Positions 63,240-64,000 of a stretch of DNA of 64,000 nucleotides are shown in pieces (the first letter of the stretch is position 1; the number at the start of each line of letters is the position of its first letter). Source of the stretch: Solimonas aquatica (GTDB lineage: Bacteria > Pseudomonadota > Gammaproteobacteria > Nevskiales > Nevskiaceae). The translations under genes and the position numbers were made by a program. Location of the stretch: NCBI RefSeq assembly GCF_900111015.1, contig NZ_FOFS01000003.1, forward strand, positions 186,001-250,000, read 5' to 3'. The notes under the pieces were generated by a model that had not been told where the DNA came from, made no database searches, and saw only the letters and a list, made by a program, of their open reading frames with translations.

Positions 63240-64000
63240 GACCCATCGTCATTCTCGCCGCGCCGTTCTCCGGTGCCTCCTGGCTGGCCGGTGTGCTCGG
63301 CACCCTGCATGGCGCCTGTGCCGTGCCGCAGCTGTTTCCGTATCTGGCCGACAACTGCGGCGAGCTGATGGAAATCTTCCGGCTGGGCCAGGACGAGCAC
63401 GGCGACGGTCTGCTGCGTCTGGTGGGCCAGCTCTACTGCGGCGGCCAGGACAGCGCCGCCATCGCCCGCGCGCAGCAATGGCTGCAGGCCCGCGAGCAGC
63501 GCAGCGTGGCCGAGGTGCTGGATGAAATCGCCGCCACCGTCGCGCCCGAGCGCCTGCTCTACGCCGACTGCGAGACGCCGCTGCGGCCCATCTACACGCG
63601 GCGCCTGCTGCGCATGCATCCCGAGGCCGATCTCGTGCATCTGGTGCGCCATCCCTGGTCGCAAGGCTGCCGCTTCGCCGCCTGGCTGCGCGAATGCATC
63701 TTCGTGCCCACGGACTTTCGCGACTATGCGCTGTTCCCGCCGTGCCCCGATCCGCAGATCGCCTGGCTGCGCGCCAATGAAAACATCGAGCGCCTGATCG
63801 CGCAGTGGCCGGCGGATCGCGTGCACCGCGTGCGCAGCGAGGATCTGGACCACGATCTGCAAGGCAGCGTGGACCGGCTGGCCATGCGTCTGGGCCTCAG
63901 CGGACGCGTGGGGGATCCCTCACGCTGGCCCTACGCACAGCGCGGCTGCCGCGAAGCCCCCGGCGGCCTGGAAGCCGATGTCTGGGCCGATATTCCCGAA
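63236..64000 (+). CDS. sulfotransferase-like protein, 3' end cut by the window
   Basis: 255 residues visible, open to the last base. GTG start overlapping the previous stop. The N-terminus IVILAAPFSGASWLAGVLGTL fits the 5'-phosphosulfate-binding loop of PAPS-dependent sulfotransferases (usual form PxSGTTWL), and LVHLVRHPWSQGCRFAAW with an Arg fits the 3'-phosphate-binding segment (RDPxxxxxS), with the usual Ser replaced. RVHRVRSEDLDHDLQGSVDRLAMRLGL resembles the conserved late part. Such enzymes move sulfate from PAPS onto hydroxyl or amine groups. Weak but consistent match; other P-loop families are possible. Confidence 0.6.
   Translation, partial: MRPIVILAAPFSGASWLAGVLGTLHGACAVPQLFPYLADNCGELMEIFRLGQDEHGDGLLRLVGQLYCGGQDSAAIARAQQWLQAREQRSVAEVLDEIAATVAPERLLYADCETPLRPIYTRRLLRMHPEADLVHLVRHPWSQGCRFAAWLRECIFVPTDFRDYALFPPCPDPQIAWLRANENIERLIAQWPADRVHRVRSEDLDHDLQGSVDRLAMRLGLSGRVGDPSRWPYAQRGCREAPGGLEADVWADIPE

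Overview
The window is about 64 kb of uniformly GC-rich gammaproteobacterial chromosome. Several gene orders point that way: holA-proA-nadD-rsfS-rlmH, rsmI divergent from lpoA-yraN-diaA, sspA-sspB next to petABC, sucCD, and bamD divergent from rluD-pgeF. Together with a DUF1329 / YCF48-like / MMPL-RND triad, this suggests a Nevskiales / Solimonadaceae-type bacterium. That placement is inference; no marker gene allows a firm call. I saw no tRNA, rRNA, CRISPR array, transposase or phage gene.

Layout. 1-21.3 kb is housekeeping: DNA polymerase clamp-loader delta (partial), proline and NAD synthesis, ribosome factors, an MFS exporter, the cell-envelope lpoA region, an FAD-linked oxidase, the SspA/SspB stress proteins, the cytochrome bc1 operon, a three-gene GAF/kinase/regulator system and sucCD. 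21.95-44.6 kb is a dense, all-forward 13-gene cluster, most of whose genes overlap or lie within about 20 bp of each other. It holds an ABC-2 exporter, two giant iterative PKS/PUFA-synthase-like proteins, a free acyl carrier protein, a GT1-type glycosyltransferase, an alpha/beta hydrolase, two paralogous condensation-like acyltransferases, and a split adaptor/ATPase/two-permease exporter. 45.4-57.1 kb returns to core genes (tolC-like, nadE, bamD, rluD, pgeF) plus the DUF1329/YCF48/MMPL triad. 57.7-64 kb is a second unusual locus: another TolC-like protein, a fusion of PqqD-like, degenerate M50 and HlyD parts, a propeller-like protein and a sulfotransferase-like gene cut by the window edge.

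How the main cluster could work. The first synthase carries an ER-like nitronate monooxygenase region, KS, AT, three ACPs and KR. The second carries KS, AT, DH and its own phosphopantetheinyl transferase. Together they hold every activity needed for an iterative, partly or fully reducing chain assembly, as in PUFA synthases and heterocyst-glycolipid synthases. The glycosyltransferase, acyltransferases and hydrolase could decorate and release the chain. The DevBCA/MacAB-like exporter, with a TolC, could carry the product across the envelope. I infer a glycosylated and/or acylated secondary lipid. The exact arrangement is the most promising undescribed system here.

Repeats. Three kinds of large structured repeat occur: a 680-bp inverted-repeat element after the lipid cluster, a 143-bp tandem duplication that copies the 3' end of nadE, and two related 270-290 bp palindromic elements flanking the second tolC. 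Stems within the palindromic elements differ between copies yet stay self-complementary.
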